Assembly (NCBI GenBank): GCA_039654915.1 | Contig: CM077596.1 | Location: 70,495,751 to 70,559,750 of the forward strand | DNA length: 64,000 bases | Direction: 5' to 3' | DNA from: Aquilaria yunnanensis | Taxonomy: Eukaryota; Streptophyta; Magnoliopsida; Malvales; Thymelaeaceae | In this document: positions 46,600 through 60,600 of the stretch, in pieces | Position numbering within the stretch: position 1 is the first letter of the stretch | How the letters are laid out: each line of letters begins with the position of its first letter | Program-made: the position numbers and the translations under genes | Notes under the pieces: model-generated | Told to the model about the DNA's origin: nothing | Seen by the model: the letters and a program-made list of their open reading frames with translations, nothing else | Database searches by the model: none

Positions 46600-46723
46600 A
46601 TGTCGGAATTTAGCAGAGCCCAACCCAACCCTACCAAACTCAAAAAGACAATAGAAGCATCCGTTTTCTTCACCTTCTCACGCTATTCAGTCCCTCAAAT
46701 CTCAATCTCAGTACGAAGAAAAA

Positions 46724-46756
<33 letters not shown>

Positions 46757-48059
46757 AAAGTCTTGCTGGCCTGGCCAGCCTTTTTGTTTCTCTCTCTTCT
46801 CTACACCATCCAGCCAAGCCAGCCACCTTCCACCACCTCCCCCCTCTTAAAATAAAAACCCCCAACTGCTTAATACGAATAGGAGTGACTGCGCCAATAC
46901 AAACAAAAGGTGGTAGATGCATGAGCCACCACCACAACACCAACAAAGCCTAACAACAACAACTTCTTCAACTCCTTCTCTTTCTCTCGCCACCTTCCTC
47001 TCTTAAATTCTTAATCCCCTGCTCTTTCTCTAGCCTTTGATTGGTTTCTCTCTCTAGATTTCATCCAACCTCCTCTTTTTTAGGTTTCCACGCTCCCCCA
47101 ACCACCAACCTTTTCTTTCTCAGGTATCAAACCAAACTGTGACAAAAACGACTTTTTACCGCTTTTTCTGTAATGGGTGCTTGAGTTTTGCTGCCGCTTG
47201 TGTAATGTGTTTTCCGCTCTTGTCCATGGCCAATTCTCTTTGATGGGTTCTGTTCCTCTTGCTTCTAGGATTTATAGGTCTCTGCTTTTTTTTTTTTTCC
47301 TTTCTTTTGCTGTTCCTGTTTCTGGCCATGAAAGGTGGTAGGTTGGTTTGGGGAAGTTGACTTATTTTCTGGGGAGATATATTTCAATTTTTGTTCGACT
47401 GAGTCCTCGGCCAACCTTCTTTGTCCGACATTGATGATTGTTTTTTGGTTTACTATATTCCGATTGATTCAGATTTTTCTTTTCTTTTGTTTTTGTTTTG
47501 TGCTGTAACTTTTCAGTTGTGACTCTTGCGAATAATTAACAATGGTTAAACTTTTTTCCATCGCCTTATCTTTTATATCACATGGTTTACTTGCCGAGGG
47601 TTGACTGAGCAATTTTTGTACGATTGGCGTCGATTGTTTCTCTCCTACCTATTCCTTGGCCGTGGCTTATAAGGTTGGGTGACTTGTCTTTTGTTTCTGT
47701 GCCCCCGATCCTGTCCACACACTGGTTTAATGTTTTTTTCTTCTCGTGTTTTGTTTGATGCGCCTATCTGTTAATTAGTTATAGCAATCTGTGATTATAG
47801 CATTGCACCTTCAATTATGAGTTTCATCACGATGGTTTCATTATGGAACTTTCTTGATGTCAATTTCTTCTTCAAGCAGTTTTATTTTTTAATAACTTTG
47901 TTTAAGACTTCAACATGTATTGAGTGGATCAGGTGCCAACCACCTACAGTTTAGCAGCCTTCAATCTTTTTTCTTTTCTTCTTCTTTTCTTTCTCCTGTT
48001 TTTTCCCATCATTGTATTGTAGCTTCTTAATAGAGATTTTGTTGTGCTTTCATCTATAG
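46600..48059 (+). promoter_or_regulatory. Promoter and 5' leader with intron of the AP2-like gene
   Basis: A CT-rich leader (about 46,660-47,123), with a (GA)n run at 46,731-46,756 and the CCACCACC/CTCTC motifs typical of plant 5' untranslated regions, ends at a donor (CAG then GTATCA) at 47,124. A T-rich leader intron of 936 bp runs to the acceptor CTATAG at 48,059, 66 bp before the ATG. The transcription start is not visible with certainty. Confidence 0.6.
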
Positions 48060-48125
48060 GGTAGGTTAGTGGATGTGAGAGAAAGTTCAGATACAATAGT
48101 TCGTAGTGCTCACTGGATTTCTAAC

Positions 48126-49927
48126 ATGGTGAGCTTAAGAAGGCGCAGGCTTCTGGGACTCTGTTCTGGTAAGTTTTTGGTGGAACATTGTATAGACAAA
48201 AAGAGTAATTGTATGAACTGCTGAACAGCTTAAAATATTAGATTTGCTTAATCTAGCATATGCTGGTGCTCATGTTGATTAATTTTTGCTTTGCAAATTA
48301 TGCTACATGAAGTGAACTCAGAGGCTTGGGTGGTTAAAAGACTATTCTATATCAAGGACTGCAATCTTGTTTTGTGGTTCTCTATAGGCCAAATGATTAA
48401 CCAAATCTTGTTCCCCTTCGTAGGGAAGAGTTCCTTTGTAGCTCCTCTTCCCAGATTTTTGGATAGCCAAACTTCTTCTGGAAACCACAATATGAAATCT
48501 GTCAGTGCGCATCCCTTTCCTTCTGATGGCATCAACCTTTTGCAGGAGGTAAAGAACTATCTTTTTTTCTTTGGGTGTCGTTTTCTTGCTTGTGGCAAGT
48601 TTTCTGTTATAATTTCGATCATTTTCTTCTCTTCTGGGACTGAAAACTTATCATTGCTAATGATTCAAGACTTATAGCATCAGCATGTCTATATCAGCAT
48701 TTGATACTATTCTGAAAGAACACTGGCAACAGAACTGATTTTGGGCTAAGATTCAAATGAGTGCGATATTTGATCGTGCCATATACTCAAAATTCCAATT
48801 TTGACAGAAAATTGATTGAGTTTGCATGTCCAACTTTTTGTTGGAATTGATGGGACAATTGTATGAGTCACCACTACTCTGGTTTATAGAAGCTACACTC
48901 AGCTACGGTGGCTGCATGTGTGATCTAGTGAATTCAATGCAGATAGGGACTTTTGGACTTAAAAAAATATATAAAGTGAATTTCTTCTATTAAGTTTACT
49001 TTTTTGTGATAAATCTGTTTTATGTGAATCCATAGATTAATTACACATGAAATAGTGATGAGTGGAAAAGAGAGGATAGTTGGTGGTCTTTAGGCTTTGT
49101 TTTGTAGGAAGGGATGAAACATGGAGGGAAAAGAGAATGCATTATTGAATACGGTCCATCTAAATTGTAGGAAGATAGTCTCTCTTTCCTTTCCATATCT
49201 TTGTTTTTCATTTTTTGTAAGACAAAAGGGGATTACCATTAGATTTGAGAATATTCCTTTTGTCATTTTCATTCTGTCTATCAGGCAGGGCTTTTGACAT
49301 CAAAACTTATGCATACATTTTTACTTTGCACTCTTTCCCAGAAAACCAGTAACAAGATGGGATTTGGATCTTTAAGTCTTTCTGGATCAACCTCATCATC
49401 AAAGGAGCAGCATGTTCAGCCACTTCCAGGTTTGTTGTCTGTCTTGGAAACTTGTCTTGCAATGAAAAAAGAAGCAAGCATATAAGCACATAAAAGCCAT
49501 ATAAGACATCACCTGCACAACTCATGATAGAACATTTTACTGTTTGAATGCAAAGTGTAAAAAGGTGATAGCCAGATGGTTCCTCAATAAGTAAATGGAA
49601 TTAAGGCAGTTGTTGAAGCAGAACTTTGTGGTAAAACTGGAATAGTGGGAGTATGTCTTGCTGTTGTATGCGGTTCTGCTATTTGAAGTTGCATTTGACA
49701 ATATTTCCCTACTCTCAGTACTTTAGTTTGTCCAAAAGCTTAGAAGTATTCTGGTTACCTAATGATGGTTTGGTTAATTATGGTAGTTGTGATTGACCCT
49801 CTTCCTGGCCATGAGATTCCCTTATTGAATGGTTAAATGAGGGTCATTTACGTACTACCATCTTGATGTGGTATTTCTAACATGTTGAAGTTTCATCTTG
49901 AGGTGATTAGAAGAGTGGAATAGGTAA

Positions 49928-49975
<48 letters not shown>

Positions 49976-51886
49976 CTCTCTCTTTCCCTTTGGAAAGTTA
50001 GAGCCTTTGTCATAAAAATATTTGGAGCTTCTCTTGCAATATTAGGGATTCTGTCTAGCTATGAAAAGAATTACTCAAAGGTGGGAATTCACCACCTCTC
50101 TGTTTGGCCTTTTGCTGGCATTTCTTCCTAAGATCAGTGATGGCTAATGCACTTCTCTAGGGATTTCATCCACATATTAGGAAGTGGGTTATCTGAAAGA
50201 AAATGGACTTTGTCTTTCACCTTATCATCCGATGTACTTTATTTGTTCATAGATTGATTTCTTTGTCATAACTCTAGCATTCCTTATCTTCCAAACGTAG
50301 GTATATTAGGAACAAGATAGACGGGCACTGTTTTTTTATTATGTAAGGGGAACCAATTTTGCTTCTTTTGTTCAATAAATCTTCTTTATGTATGATAAAC
50401 TCTTGGAACTTATCTTAGCAATGACCACCAGTGAGCAGGTATACAGTAAAGCCATCAGTATATATGAAGGATAGCGATTTTAAAATTGAACAAAAAGGAC
50501 AACTGAAACCCTTGTTGCTGTAGTCAGATCAAATAACTAATTAACAGTACATATTGGATAGAATAGATTTCAGTCAATATGAAGAGAAAAAAAGGTTAAG
50601 CGGATACCTGTAGAAGAGTTTTAGCCTGGAGTCATGGTATCCGGGCATGACTTTTGGATTTGAAGTGTCTAGAAGACTGGGTATTGCCTGCCCAATATGA
50701 CAAACTTGAGATGGCATCTGCTTGTTCATCTTCATAAAGCATGAAGAAGCACTTGTTTTTGCATTTTGTAAGGCTTTCCCAGCTTTTACTAAACAGCATT
50801 ATCCCATGAATCGGATGTGCAGCACAGCCAATCAAACGCAGGAAGCGACACAGAAGAAAGCATGTTCAAAACCAAGAACCATGTCTCATGAGAGGTGTGT
50901 ACTTCAAGAATATGAAATGGCAGGCAGCTATAAAAGTAGATAAAAAACAGATTCACTTGGGCACTGTTGGTTCACAAGAAGAAGCTGCCCATCTATATGA
51001 CAGGTTTGAATTTGTTGTGTTAAATTCCTATGATGGACACTCAGTAGCACTAAATTTAATCTTGCTAGCATAGAAATTAAATTTTTTTTTTTTCTGATGG
51101 CAGAAATTTTGAATTTATCAGCTTGAATTCGTCTCTGCATATGCGGTACATAGAATTGTTGACTGGCATAATGTTTGAATTATGTTGTTGTGGGAGGCAA
51201 AACATTCTATACTGCAGAATCAAATAATAGGAAACCATAGTTGCACTTGACTGGTGAGTTTAAGTGTCAATCATGGAAAAGAAGTAACTACCATCAAGCA
51301 GATGCCACTTGAGCATCTTCTATCTTTTATCCGAGAGTTAGTCATACATGTTGTTTGTCCACCAGGCATTCCAGTTTGCTAGTCGTCAGATGGGAAATAA
51401 TTTGCTTGTTAGCTATCCGATTGCTCACCTGCAGAACTTGGGTAGCTAAAAAGGAGGATGTATTGTAATTGTCCAGTTTTGTTTGATTCAAGTAGATGAA
51501 GCTTGCTTATGTATCATCTGCAGAGCCGCCTTCATGTGTGGAAGGGAACCAAACTTTGAGCTTCCGGAGGAGGAGAAACAAGAACTTAGCAAATTCAAGT
51601 GGGATGAGTTCCTGGCTTTTACTCGGCGCTCAATAACTAATAAAAGTAATTCCTTTCAGATAAAGTACTAGTCCTATATGGTTTTCATCCCAGATGAGTC
51701 TTAACCACATTCATTCAATGTCTGCTTTTGTTTTAATGATACAAACCAGAACAAAAGAGAAAGCCTGGGCCAGCATCATACAGAATATCTGGGCGTGCTG
51801 AGGAGAATAGCGAGTGGGAAAGAAAGCGCCGGATGAATGAGCTGTCGGCTTCAGAGGATGCAGGACCCGAGTCATCAGAGTCCTGA
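48126..51886 (+). CDS. APD1-like: AP2-domain protein of the At4g13040/APD1 type
   Basis: Six coding exons: 48,126-48,168, 48,424-48,548, 49,342-49,429, 50,823-51,003, 51,524-51,645 and 51,750-51,886. They join in frame to 231 residues, close to the 226 of Arabidopsis At4g13040. The protein starts MVSLRRRRLLGLCSG, has a basic nuclear-localisation-like run (KRRKRHRRKH, residues 90-99), then an AP2 region from R109 (RGVYFKNMKWQAAIKVDKKQ, then IHLGTVGSQEEAAHLYDR) running on into AAFMCGREPNFELPEEEKQE. The family is known for an atypical, partly truncated AP2 domain and for a reported role in salicylic-acid-linked defence in Arabidopsis. That role is known only for the relative. The acceptor of exon 4 (GATGTGCAG) has a poor pyrimidine tract but is the only one that keeps the frame. 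Intron 3 is the largest, about 1.4 kb. The product is nuclear and probably binds DNA. Confidence 0.9.
49931..49972. repeat. (CT)n microsatellite in intron 3 of the AP2-like gene
   Basis: Twenty-one CT units in a row. Another (CT)n run lies downstream of the gene at about 52,188-52,211. Confidence 0.95.
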
Positions 51887-52219
51887 ACGTTGCCATCAGA
51901 GGTGGAGATGGGGTACCTAATTTTAACAGCAGAATTCTTGCCTATTGGCCTCTTAACATTTTTTATTGTACAAGGGCCCTTACTAATTAGGCCAAGAATT
52001 GCTAAATTCTATGTCTTGCTTGAGCAAAGATCTCTAGTTTTGTGGAAGAGTATTAGATGCATTATTACATTGCCCTCATTTTAAATTCTTATGCAAGACA
52101 TGCATGATCCATAATATTATATATTACACTATATTTCTAAATATTAACAATCGCTCACTATTGATGAACAGTGTAATGTTGGGAGTGGCTCTCTCTCTCT
52201 CTCTCTCTCTTTGGTTTTT

Positions 52220-53630
52220 CGCCTACATGATTGACTTCTTTGAAGTTTGGTTCCTTTTGACAACGTGATTGTGTCTTGAGGGTCTATGTTGCAATTTTGC
52301 CAGTTTCTACCTATTTCCACTTTTTGTTGTGGTTAAAATTTATTTTCAGTCCCTGAAATTCTACACTTTCCCATTTTAGTTATTAAGCTCGACTCATGTT
52401 GCGTTTTCTCCCAAATTTAATAACTACTTAACTAAATTATTTCTATTTACTTTATTGGTTACAAAAATATTTTATTATTTTTTATGTACTACATTCTAAA
52501 GTAAAACATTGGTCACTATTAATTATTTTTTGGTAATAATATCTAAAAATTATCCTTTTCCACTCTTAGTTTCTAACTTTTTGGCCAAATTTGTTTCTTT
52601 TCTTTTAATATTTACTGAATTAATAGTTTTACCACTAATTGATTAAAGTAAATTAAACATACTTTTTTGTTATAGTCATATTTTCTCATTATTGATAATT
52701 GAGTTTTATAGCATGAGTTGTTTAATTCAAAACTTCTACAGTTTAACAAAGTAAGTTGGTCCATAATTTCTAAAATTCAAAGTGAATTTTTCTAAATAAA
52801 ATTTTTATTTAAATTAAAAATTGGAATTTAAATTGATAAGAGATGAACTTTTTTAATGAATTTTTTTAATGACAAAAAATATTCATTATTCCGAAGCATA
52901 TACAATGTTATGTTTTGATCATAAGTAATCATTTTAATAATAAGAACATAACATAAAAAACGTCTAACTCAAAATTAAAATAAAGTAAAATTTAATTAAT
53001 CAACAAAAATTAATGGCTGAGAATTTTTAAATTATTTATTATTGATATTTGTTTTAATGATAAATTTGTTGAAAAAAACACATGCTATAACCTCAAAACT
53101 ACTAAGGAGGAGTTAAAAAAAATACTTTTCATCTACAATATATGGCTTTGTATGAATCTTTACACCCTATTTGAGCTGTGAACCAGGCCTGGTTCAAAAT
53201 AAAAAGTAGCAGCAGTGCAACTATTAGTTTGTCTTATTTGACTGGTTGCCATGGGTTCTAAGCTGGGGAAGCCTTCATTGTTTATCAAATTGTCACTCCT
53301 CACATCACTACAATGCCTAACCACTACCCGCCCACTCTACCATCCCGATGGCTTCTGACAGTTGAGCTGTTGAAGCTCACTTTTGTCCCATAACCAACTT
53401 ACAGTGGGGCTCCGTTAGCAAAGCCATTGCTTAGTACACTAAGGGACCATAGGGGCTTGGCAAAGACTGAGCCGGGGTAGAGGTGCCAAGGGGAGAAGAA
53501 GGTCAGAGGGGACAAAGGACAAAGGGTGGGGGCTAATGGCAGGAGAGGTGGAAGACATGTAGAGGGGCTAAGAATGGCCAAGAATGAGGAGGCTGGATGG
53601 TCCGAGCATTTTTAAGAAGCTTTTCATTAG
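52220..53630. other. Gene-free stretch between two genes
   Basis: AT-rich, with no supported coding sequence. A GC-richer block at 53,210-53,600 abuts a Mutator-like terminal repeat on its right and may be passenger DNA of a broken Pack-type element. Confidence 0.4.
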
Positions 53631-53639
53631 ATTTTAAAT

Positions 53640-53860
53640 TTTTAAGGATTTTTTACAAATGAAATTTTTTTTAAGGGTTAGAGTTAATGTTTTCTCATAC
53701 AATCCATATTGACATGACATTTTCCATTTAACATAACAACCATCATTTAAAAAATGGTCACAATGAAACGTTTTAATGAGATTAATGATAAGTTACGAAC
53801 AATTGCATGTTAAGATTAGAACAGGAAATATAATTAAAGATTAGGGTTCACAAAAGTAAT
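53640..53860. mobile_element. Solo terminal repeat related to the Pack-type element at 41.7 kb
   Basis: Resembles the right arm of the element at 41,684-42,765: AAGGGTTAGAGTTAATGTTT, then TATTGACATGACATTTTCC, then GAAACGTTTTAATGAGATTA correspond in order to that arm. No matching left arm was found, so the element seems truncated. It lies about 240 bp upstream of the Tim17-like start codon. Confidence 0.55.
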
Positions 53861-54098
53861 TAACCTCATCGTTTTAAGTAGCCGAAAAATAAGCCCTGTA
53901 TCTTTAAAAGGGTCCAAAAGCCATTGGATCCGACCCATATATTGAAGCGGTGCGGTGACTTCCACAGCCACTGTTGTAGAGCTTCCACCAACAACATTAA
54001 CCGATGTTGCTTTCGCCTTCAAGTTTAACGGAGCTCAACAAAATATATAGAACAAAGTCACAAACTCGCTTCCAAAGTCGAACCATTCCAAACTAAAA

Positions 54099-56630
54099 AT
54101 GGCCGTCGGCGATCCAGAGATTACAGAAACGCCGCCGCAGGCTTCGTCGTCTTCATCCCCCTTCTCCGAGGATTGGCCGAATCGAATTCTGTTACCCACT
54201 CTACTGGCAGGTCTCGTTTTCCCTCTTGCCCTAGGCGTTTAATGATACTCGCTGAATCATTTCCGTAAACCCATTATGCAATCCTTTTCTCGACAGGACT
54301 TGTCGGCGGTGGTGTTGGATTGCTGTCCAAGCATCGCCGAGTTCATGGCCTCCCCAACATGCCTGCGACTTATGCTACCAATTTCGCCATTGTTGCTGGA
54401 TGCTACTGTGGTAATATCTTCTTCCCCTTGTCTCTTTCCCAATTGCCACTGGGTTGTAAGTTGCAGTAAAACAGTGATCATACCATCGTATTAATTCAAG
54501 AGTGACTGGATTAGCTTAGGCTTTACCTTCAGAGGTTGAATGTTGTTACCGGTTTCCTGAGCTGGTTCCCGTTCGGTGAATGAGCTCTTTGTCACTGAAG
54601 ATTTTAGTGTTCCTTTTTGCTATTTGTATGGAGCTGAAGGGGTTGCTTATGCATAGCTGTATAATGCAGAAATTGAGCTAGGATGGGCTATAGGCTTTAA
54701 TTTTGGCTTTCTATACTGTTTCTGAGCAGTTAAACTAGAATGGAGCCAGCATAGTTTAGTTTCACTAGTTGCTGCTTGGGAGGAAACCAAGGGATGCACG
54801 GTTCCTTGTTTCCAGCATCCAAGAGAAAACATGAAATGTAGCAGTCAGGAGTTTCTTGAGCATAGCTTCTTGGTCTACTTGAATTGGTTAACAAATATTT
54901 TTATTTGCAACATATAAAACAATTATTTCCTTCAAAATTTCTTTGGTGTTTCCAATTTGGTTTAAAAAGTTAATCCTACCCTATCTTGTCCTAAGTGGTT
55001 AAGATTAGATTTCCTAAATGATAAAATTAGACTTCCACATCGTGCTGCTTGTTCGTTTACCTTTTTAGTCCTTCTGATGCTTTTCACAGCTTATACAGGC
55101 AGAAGATGACAATTTCCTGTTGTTCTTAGCCTTATTTTTGTTATCCTTTTTCCCCCTTGCTTATTTTTTTAGAATCCAACTCTTGTCACTTTCCTCATAA
55201 TTGAGAATCTTTCTTTAAATTGTGCCAACCAACAGAGGTCAATCATATTTGGTTGAGCATTTATCTTAAGGTAACGTTGATGAGCATAGGTATGATTGAT
55301 TAACAGGCAACTCAAAGTGGTGCATTTGACTGGACTTTAGAATAGGTGATGCATATCAAATATCCTTACATGTTCTTGCAAAATGTCAAAGCAAAACTCA
55401 TTTTTTTCTTTTTAGTTCCGTGTTTGTGACAAAGGAAAGGAAAAGAAAAGAACAGAAAAGAGCCAACTTCATTGCCTGTTTTTGACCTTAAAAATTGATG
55501 TCTGTTAATAATATTCTATCACTCTTCAAATGATAGGTGGTCGGACATTGAGTATTGATAATACAACTTTATGGTTATTTCTTAGAACTTGTTCTCTTGG
55601 TTTACAAGTTCAAAATTATAATGATACGTTCTATTTGATAGGAGCCCGTGAGTTTGTAAGAGTGACCCGAAAATCAGAACCAGATGATCTACTGAACTCT
55701 GCAGTTGCGGGTTTTAGTACAGGTGCTATACTGGGACGTCTTCAAGGTAGACTATTTTTGCTTGACCCTTCCCCCGTGTACACCTGCATTATGCAGGAAG
55801 CTACATGCATGCATATTGTACAGTTGATTTAGTTTTGAAAAATTCAAAATTGGTTTCTCTTGATGTGTTTGTCTTTGTTTCTTTGACTTTCAATTCTTTT
55901 AGCTTGTTTAGAATTGTTCGAACTTATCTGTTCTATGTTTTAGATGCTTAGCTGCATAGTTGCTTTTGTTCTGATAAATCTTGTGGGATGAGGAAAGGTG
56001 GGGGGCTAGGGATGGATGGGCAGGGTCCTCAACCATCCATCTATTGAAAGAAAGACAGAAGGTCAAACTTTTTTCTTCTGTTGCTGGAACCATTTGAGCG
56101 GGGTAGTTTCTTCAAAATGGTTGGAACTAAGTCAAACTTTATGTTTTGTGGTGTAAGGGATCTGTCATTTCGTCTCCTGCCTCCTTTCTTCTTTCTTCTA
56201 AATGCATAAATTGGATAAAAAGGGTTTATGAAGTCTGTCTGAAGAGTTGGTCAGTTGTAAAGTGACAGGCTATAATTGGTTGGGATCTACTTTGTCATGC
56301 ACCCTGTTCCAAATTTGAATTCGATGTAATGCACTTACATGGCCTCCAATAAATTTGTTTAACCTTTTAGGTGGTCGACTTGGTGCATACCGGTACTCCG
56401 TCATCTTTACCATGGCTGGGACAGCTTCTGATTTTGCTGCCCTTAAGTTAAGACCGATTTTCAGAAGGTTCAGTGAATCCATGCACAAGAACAAAGATGG
56501 GTGGTTGAAGTTGCCAGAATGGTCTCCGATACAAGTACTTGATGATGAAGCTGTTGCTGCCAAAAAGGCTAGGGAAAAGCAAATCTACGGAGGGAAAGTC
56601 CTTGGAGAACTTGGCAAGGAAGAATCTTAG
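54099..56630 (+). CDS. Tim17/Tim22/Tim23-family-like (PRAT) small membrane protein
   Basis: Four coding exons, 54,099-54,210, 54,297-54,410, 55,642-55,746 and 56,371-56,630, join in frame to 196 residues. All introns are GT-AG and phase 1. After a hydrophilic Ser/Pro N-terminus (1-28) come four likely membrane segments rich in Gly/Ala: about 30-48 (LLAGLVGGGVGLLSK), 63-79 (TNFAIVAGCYCGARE), 93-111 (NSAVAGFSTGAILGRLQ) and 118-136 (YSVIFTMAGTASDFAAL). The C-terminal 60 residues are charged (KKAREKQIYGGKVLGEL). Glycine-spaced segments with an R-K-DD-LNSA-AG-x-TGA pattern between segments 2 and 3 are characteristic of the Tim17/22/23 preprotein and amino-acid transporter family of mitochondrial or plastid membranes. 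Exact member and substrate are unknown. Complex I assembly-type relatives are another option. The ATG is the first in frame after a short leader. Confidence 0.85.
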
Positions 56631-57683
56631 CGTTCTAATGGTTTCTGCTAATACTGTCATATACTGCACTTGCTGCTAGTTCTGGTGGCAAATATTCGAG
56701 TCTCTGCTTCGGTGGCTTGAGCTCCCATTTCCATGTCTTTACTCCTTTTTGAGAAATGGGTGGCTTTTTGGCTTGTCTAATTTGTGCCTTCAGTTTAGAA
56801 GGAAGAATTTAGGATGCTCGTTACGAAGAGCAGAGAGGAAAAGAGGAAACAATTTTTACATTTTTTTTTTCAAGCTACTGTTTCTGTCACTTTCCATTTT
56901 TTTTTTCAAATTTTTGTTAAATTGGAGAAAAAAGGAAACAATTTTCTCAAAAATTTGTTTTACTTGAACCTACTGTTAGCTTTGTGATTGTTCCCTAAAT
57001 TCGAAATTTGACTCCCCTCCTCCCTTGGCATCATTCCCATGTACAAAATAAATCAAAGTGTATTCAAACTTGGATCTGATGCAATTGGAAGTTAAAAGGC
57101 GAAGATGTTGGAAAAGTTAACCAATGATAATGTAACTTCTAAACTTAGAGGTTTTGAAAAGCTATTTTAATTGTTAATAAGTTATTCCAATCTACGATGT
57201 TAATCTTAAACACTATTTCCAAACAAAATAAAAATAATCTTGGATGAACAACTTGAGGCCAAGGATCACACATCAAATGTGAAAGCAATGCGTATTTCCT
57301 GTTGGGCTTAAGAATTGAACCTGTCAGCAGATATATAGCCGTGAGCATAGAAATGCCAAGTAAAAAGACGAGTGAGATTACACGGGTTACTTACAGTTGG
57401 TAAAAGAAGGGGAAAAAACCCAAAATTAAACTGTCTTCCACTTCTCTTGCAAAAAGAGTGCATGCCAATGAAAAAACTCACAGAACACGTTCTCTAGGAT
57501 TCATGGGTGCTAGGAGTAGTTATTTACATCTGTCCGAGCGAGCTTTTGTCAACAGCTCATGGTGTGTCCCGTCACAGCCAGGCATCAAAATCAGATACTA
57601 CAACTCTGCGACTTCCGACTCTCAAGAGGAAGGCTCATGGTCATACAATGTGAGACAGATGTTGGTTTTGTGGTGATTCTATT

Positions 57684-60600
57684 CTACGAGAGCAGGGATA
57701 CAAGAGACACAAACTCGAGGGTTATCCTCCCCTTGGACCTTGTATTGATGACAAAATGTTCTGGGTATTTTCGCAACAACATCAGTAAGCCATACCACGG
57801 TTTCCCCTTCGCTTCTGGACCAGGCCAGTCTTCGGATGTAAGATATCTCCTTACTCGGCTGTGATGCCATACGCTCCCATACTGCTCCATTAACTGAACA
57901 AGAACAAGACAACCGTATAAGCCAACTCAAAAAATAACCCCATTAAACAAACAAACAATTGGGTTCAGCAATACCAAAGAGTTCAAGGAAACAAGTTATT
58001 GTACGCTAGAATGAGGACAACCCCTTTGCTTAATGAGACAAGAGCTTCTATAAAGCCATCAATGCGAAAAACTATTACAAGCCAACAAAATCTAAAGATG
58101 TATTTGAGGGGAGATTCTTCAAAAGTTATTATTTTTATATAAAGTGACTATTTATTCAACTTGTATAACAATTGAAAGTCTTATAAGCTGAGTACCAAAA
58201 AAATTCATAAAAATTCTAATTACTAATGAAAAATATTATTCAAGTGATTAGTAGGTAGATAGATTATTAGCTTTCAACTAGCATCAACCCTAGACACACA
58301 CACACAAGGCAAAAGTGGAAATAATGCATCTTTTATAATGGGAAAAGAACAGAGCTAAAGCTCCTGCAATCGCAGCCTCAGCTGGTCCTTATTGAACCAA
58401 AAAGAAATGGTATGTATCCATCTATTCTCGAAAAAAAAAAAACAAAAAAGATAAAAGAAACTCTCCTTTCCATCAAATGTTCTTCTATTACGCTACCACC
58501 AAATCCAAAAAATTGACAAGCACGCAGAACAGTACTAGAAAGGGGATTCCCCATGCCTCATTGCATATTAGCACCCATTGCTTGAACTAACAGCTACCTT
58601 TAGATACCAAGTATCAGTGAGTTCCCAGGTATGCTTCATCCCCGCACCAGAACCAACTCAGATACAGTCATTTTCTTTTTGCAACACTTAGGCTCTACTT
58701 GGTAGGAAGGAAGGGAGAAGGTGCAAAATTGCCACTACTGTTTGCTTGATGGAGAAATTTTGTCACTAATGCTTTTTGGGTTGCAAATTTGTCACTAATG
58801 TTACTTGTTGGGAGCAATTTTGACACTGGCTGTTACAAGGGCAAACATGAAAAAATGGAGAAAATGCAAGTTCCAATTCCAAGTTTTATTTACCTCACAC
58901 CATGACCATAACCCCTAAGTTCCTGAATCTATCATTTTTACCATTGCCTTCAATATGACCCTCATTTCAGCAATTCCCTGTACCCTCTGCCACCCTCCAC
59001 CCTTTGCGCCAGCAACGCCACCTCCACTCTTTCACACATCCCAGCAGCACTCCTTAAAACAAACCTTGAACAAACAGGGTTTGATTGATACAAGAAGAAC
59101 TAAATACAGAAGCGACACAGTTCTAAAATAAACGGCAGTAATGGCGAGGGCTGCTCGATGGTGATGAGTAAGGTGAAAACAAGAAGGCTTGGCTGTGGAG
59201 ATGTGTGGTCAAACACGGTTTTGACTCATTTTGGTTTTATGCAAGGTTGGGGTAGCTAGAGGTCAAGGAAAAAACTTTCAAGGACTAGTATAAGAGTTAT
59301 GCCATAAAATATTCTCCAAGCAAATAGAATATTCCTACCATTTAATGGCCAATTGCAAAATTGCTCCTAACACGTAACATTAGTGGCAAATTTGCAACTA
59401 AAAAAATCGTTAACGGCGACAATTGCTCCATTGTAGGAATTTTGCACCTTCTCCCTAGGAAGGAAAAATAGCCGAGATAATGGTTGTCTTTAAAGTAAAT
59501 CTTCCTATGGCTTAGGTGAACCATTATATGAAGCATTTCCTTTCTTCCATGTTTCCTCCTTTCTACCAAACATAGCCTTAATGTCAAAGCTCCTTTCATG
59601 CCAAAGAAAAAAGACACCCACAGAAACACACAAAGAATACAATGCATCAGTTTCAAAAAGCCTCTCCCTGTGGTGAAGCCAATTTATGCCACACAGGGAC
59701 ACAACAAACAGACGAGAAAATGGATAAGCTTGGCATGATTACATGAGATATCTCTTCAATGAAATTTACTACTGCATATTCCAAGATGAGACACCAACAA
59801 GGAACATTATTCTGCTTACGATGGGAAGAACTCAACTGGAAATAATATAAACATACAGTATCCCTGATGATGTGAAATGAAATTGAGGATAAATCAATCA
59901 GCTTGTTATGCCAGAGTAACTTCAACTTCACAAAAGAAAAATGCCCCATTAATAATCAACTCGTTAGTTTCCAAGAACAACACTTAAACAACCAAAAAGC
60001 TATAAAAGTGTTTGCTACTTCCCTTTCCAGTAGCTCGCAATATAGACTTAAATTAGATGCAAAAGATAACCAACCTCTGCATGAAGCTTCTCCATAGGCA
60101 TCCATTCACCAGGACCACAAAGATCAGATAGCACAGTAGCAACAGAAGACACCACATCCTTTTCTTCCAACTGCATAAGTTGTTGATTATCAGATTCACG
60201 ATCAAATCTTGATCTTCCCTCTCCCTTCATTTCCACTGGAACTAGTAACAACATCATGTCCACAACATGTTATTTCCATAAGATGATATGATGAATCATT
60301 TCTCACTGTAACAAAATTTCAAAGTTCAAACATGTTTCCAAGCAGAACTTGCAAGCTTAAATTTGCCTTAAGTTTGCACAAAACTGTGATAAAGGTTCTG
60401 ACAGGGGGCAGACCTGATTGTATAGGAAGATCAAAGAACCTCAAAGCAGATACAATTTTCAGGTCACTGGTAAATGAACATTAACCGTGGTTGAACTTCA
60501 AGTGGGTTGAAAAGAACGGGAAAAACTTAGAAGAAGAACATGACAACTGGATAAGTTCCGTCTATCAGTATTAAACACATAGCCGTGATCAACCTATCCT

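Noticed and set aside
50722..50943. Frame MNRMCSTANQTQEATQKKAC before the AP2 region
   Set aside because: It is out of frame with RGVYFKNMKW. The conserved frame gives the basic KRRKRHRRKH run and starts at the acceptor at 50,822.
54257..54494. Other frames over 54.3-54.5 kb
   Set aside because: They overlap exon 2 of the Tim17-like gene in the wrong frame or strand.
57458..57864. Plus-strand frames over 57.5-57.9 kb
   Set aside because: They are antisense to the last exon of the FHA2-type gene, which shows strong family conservation.
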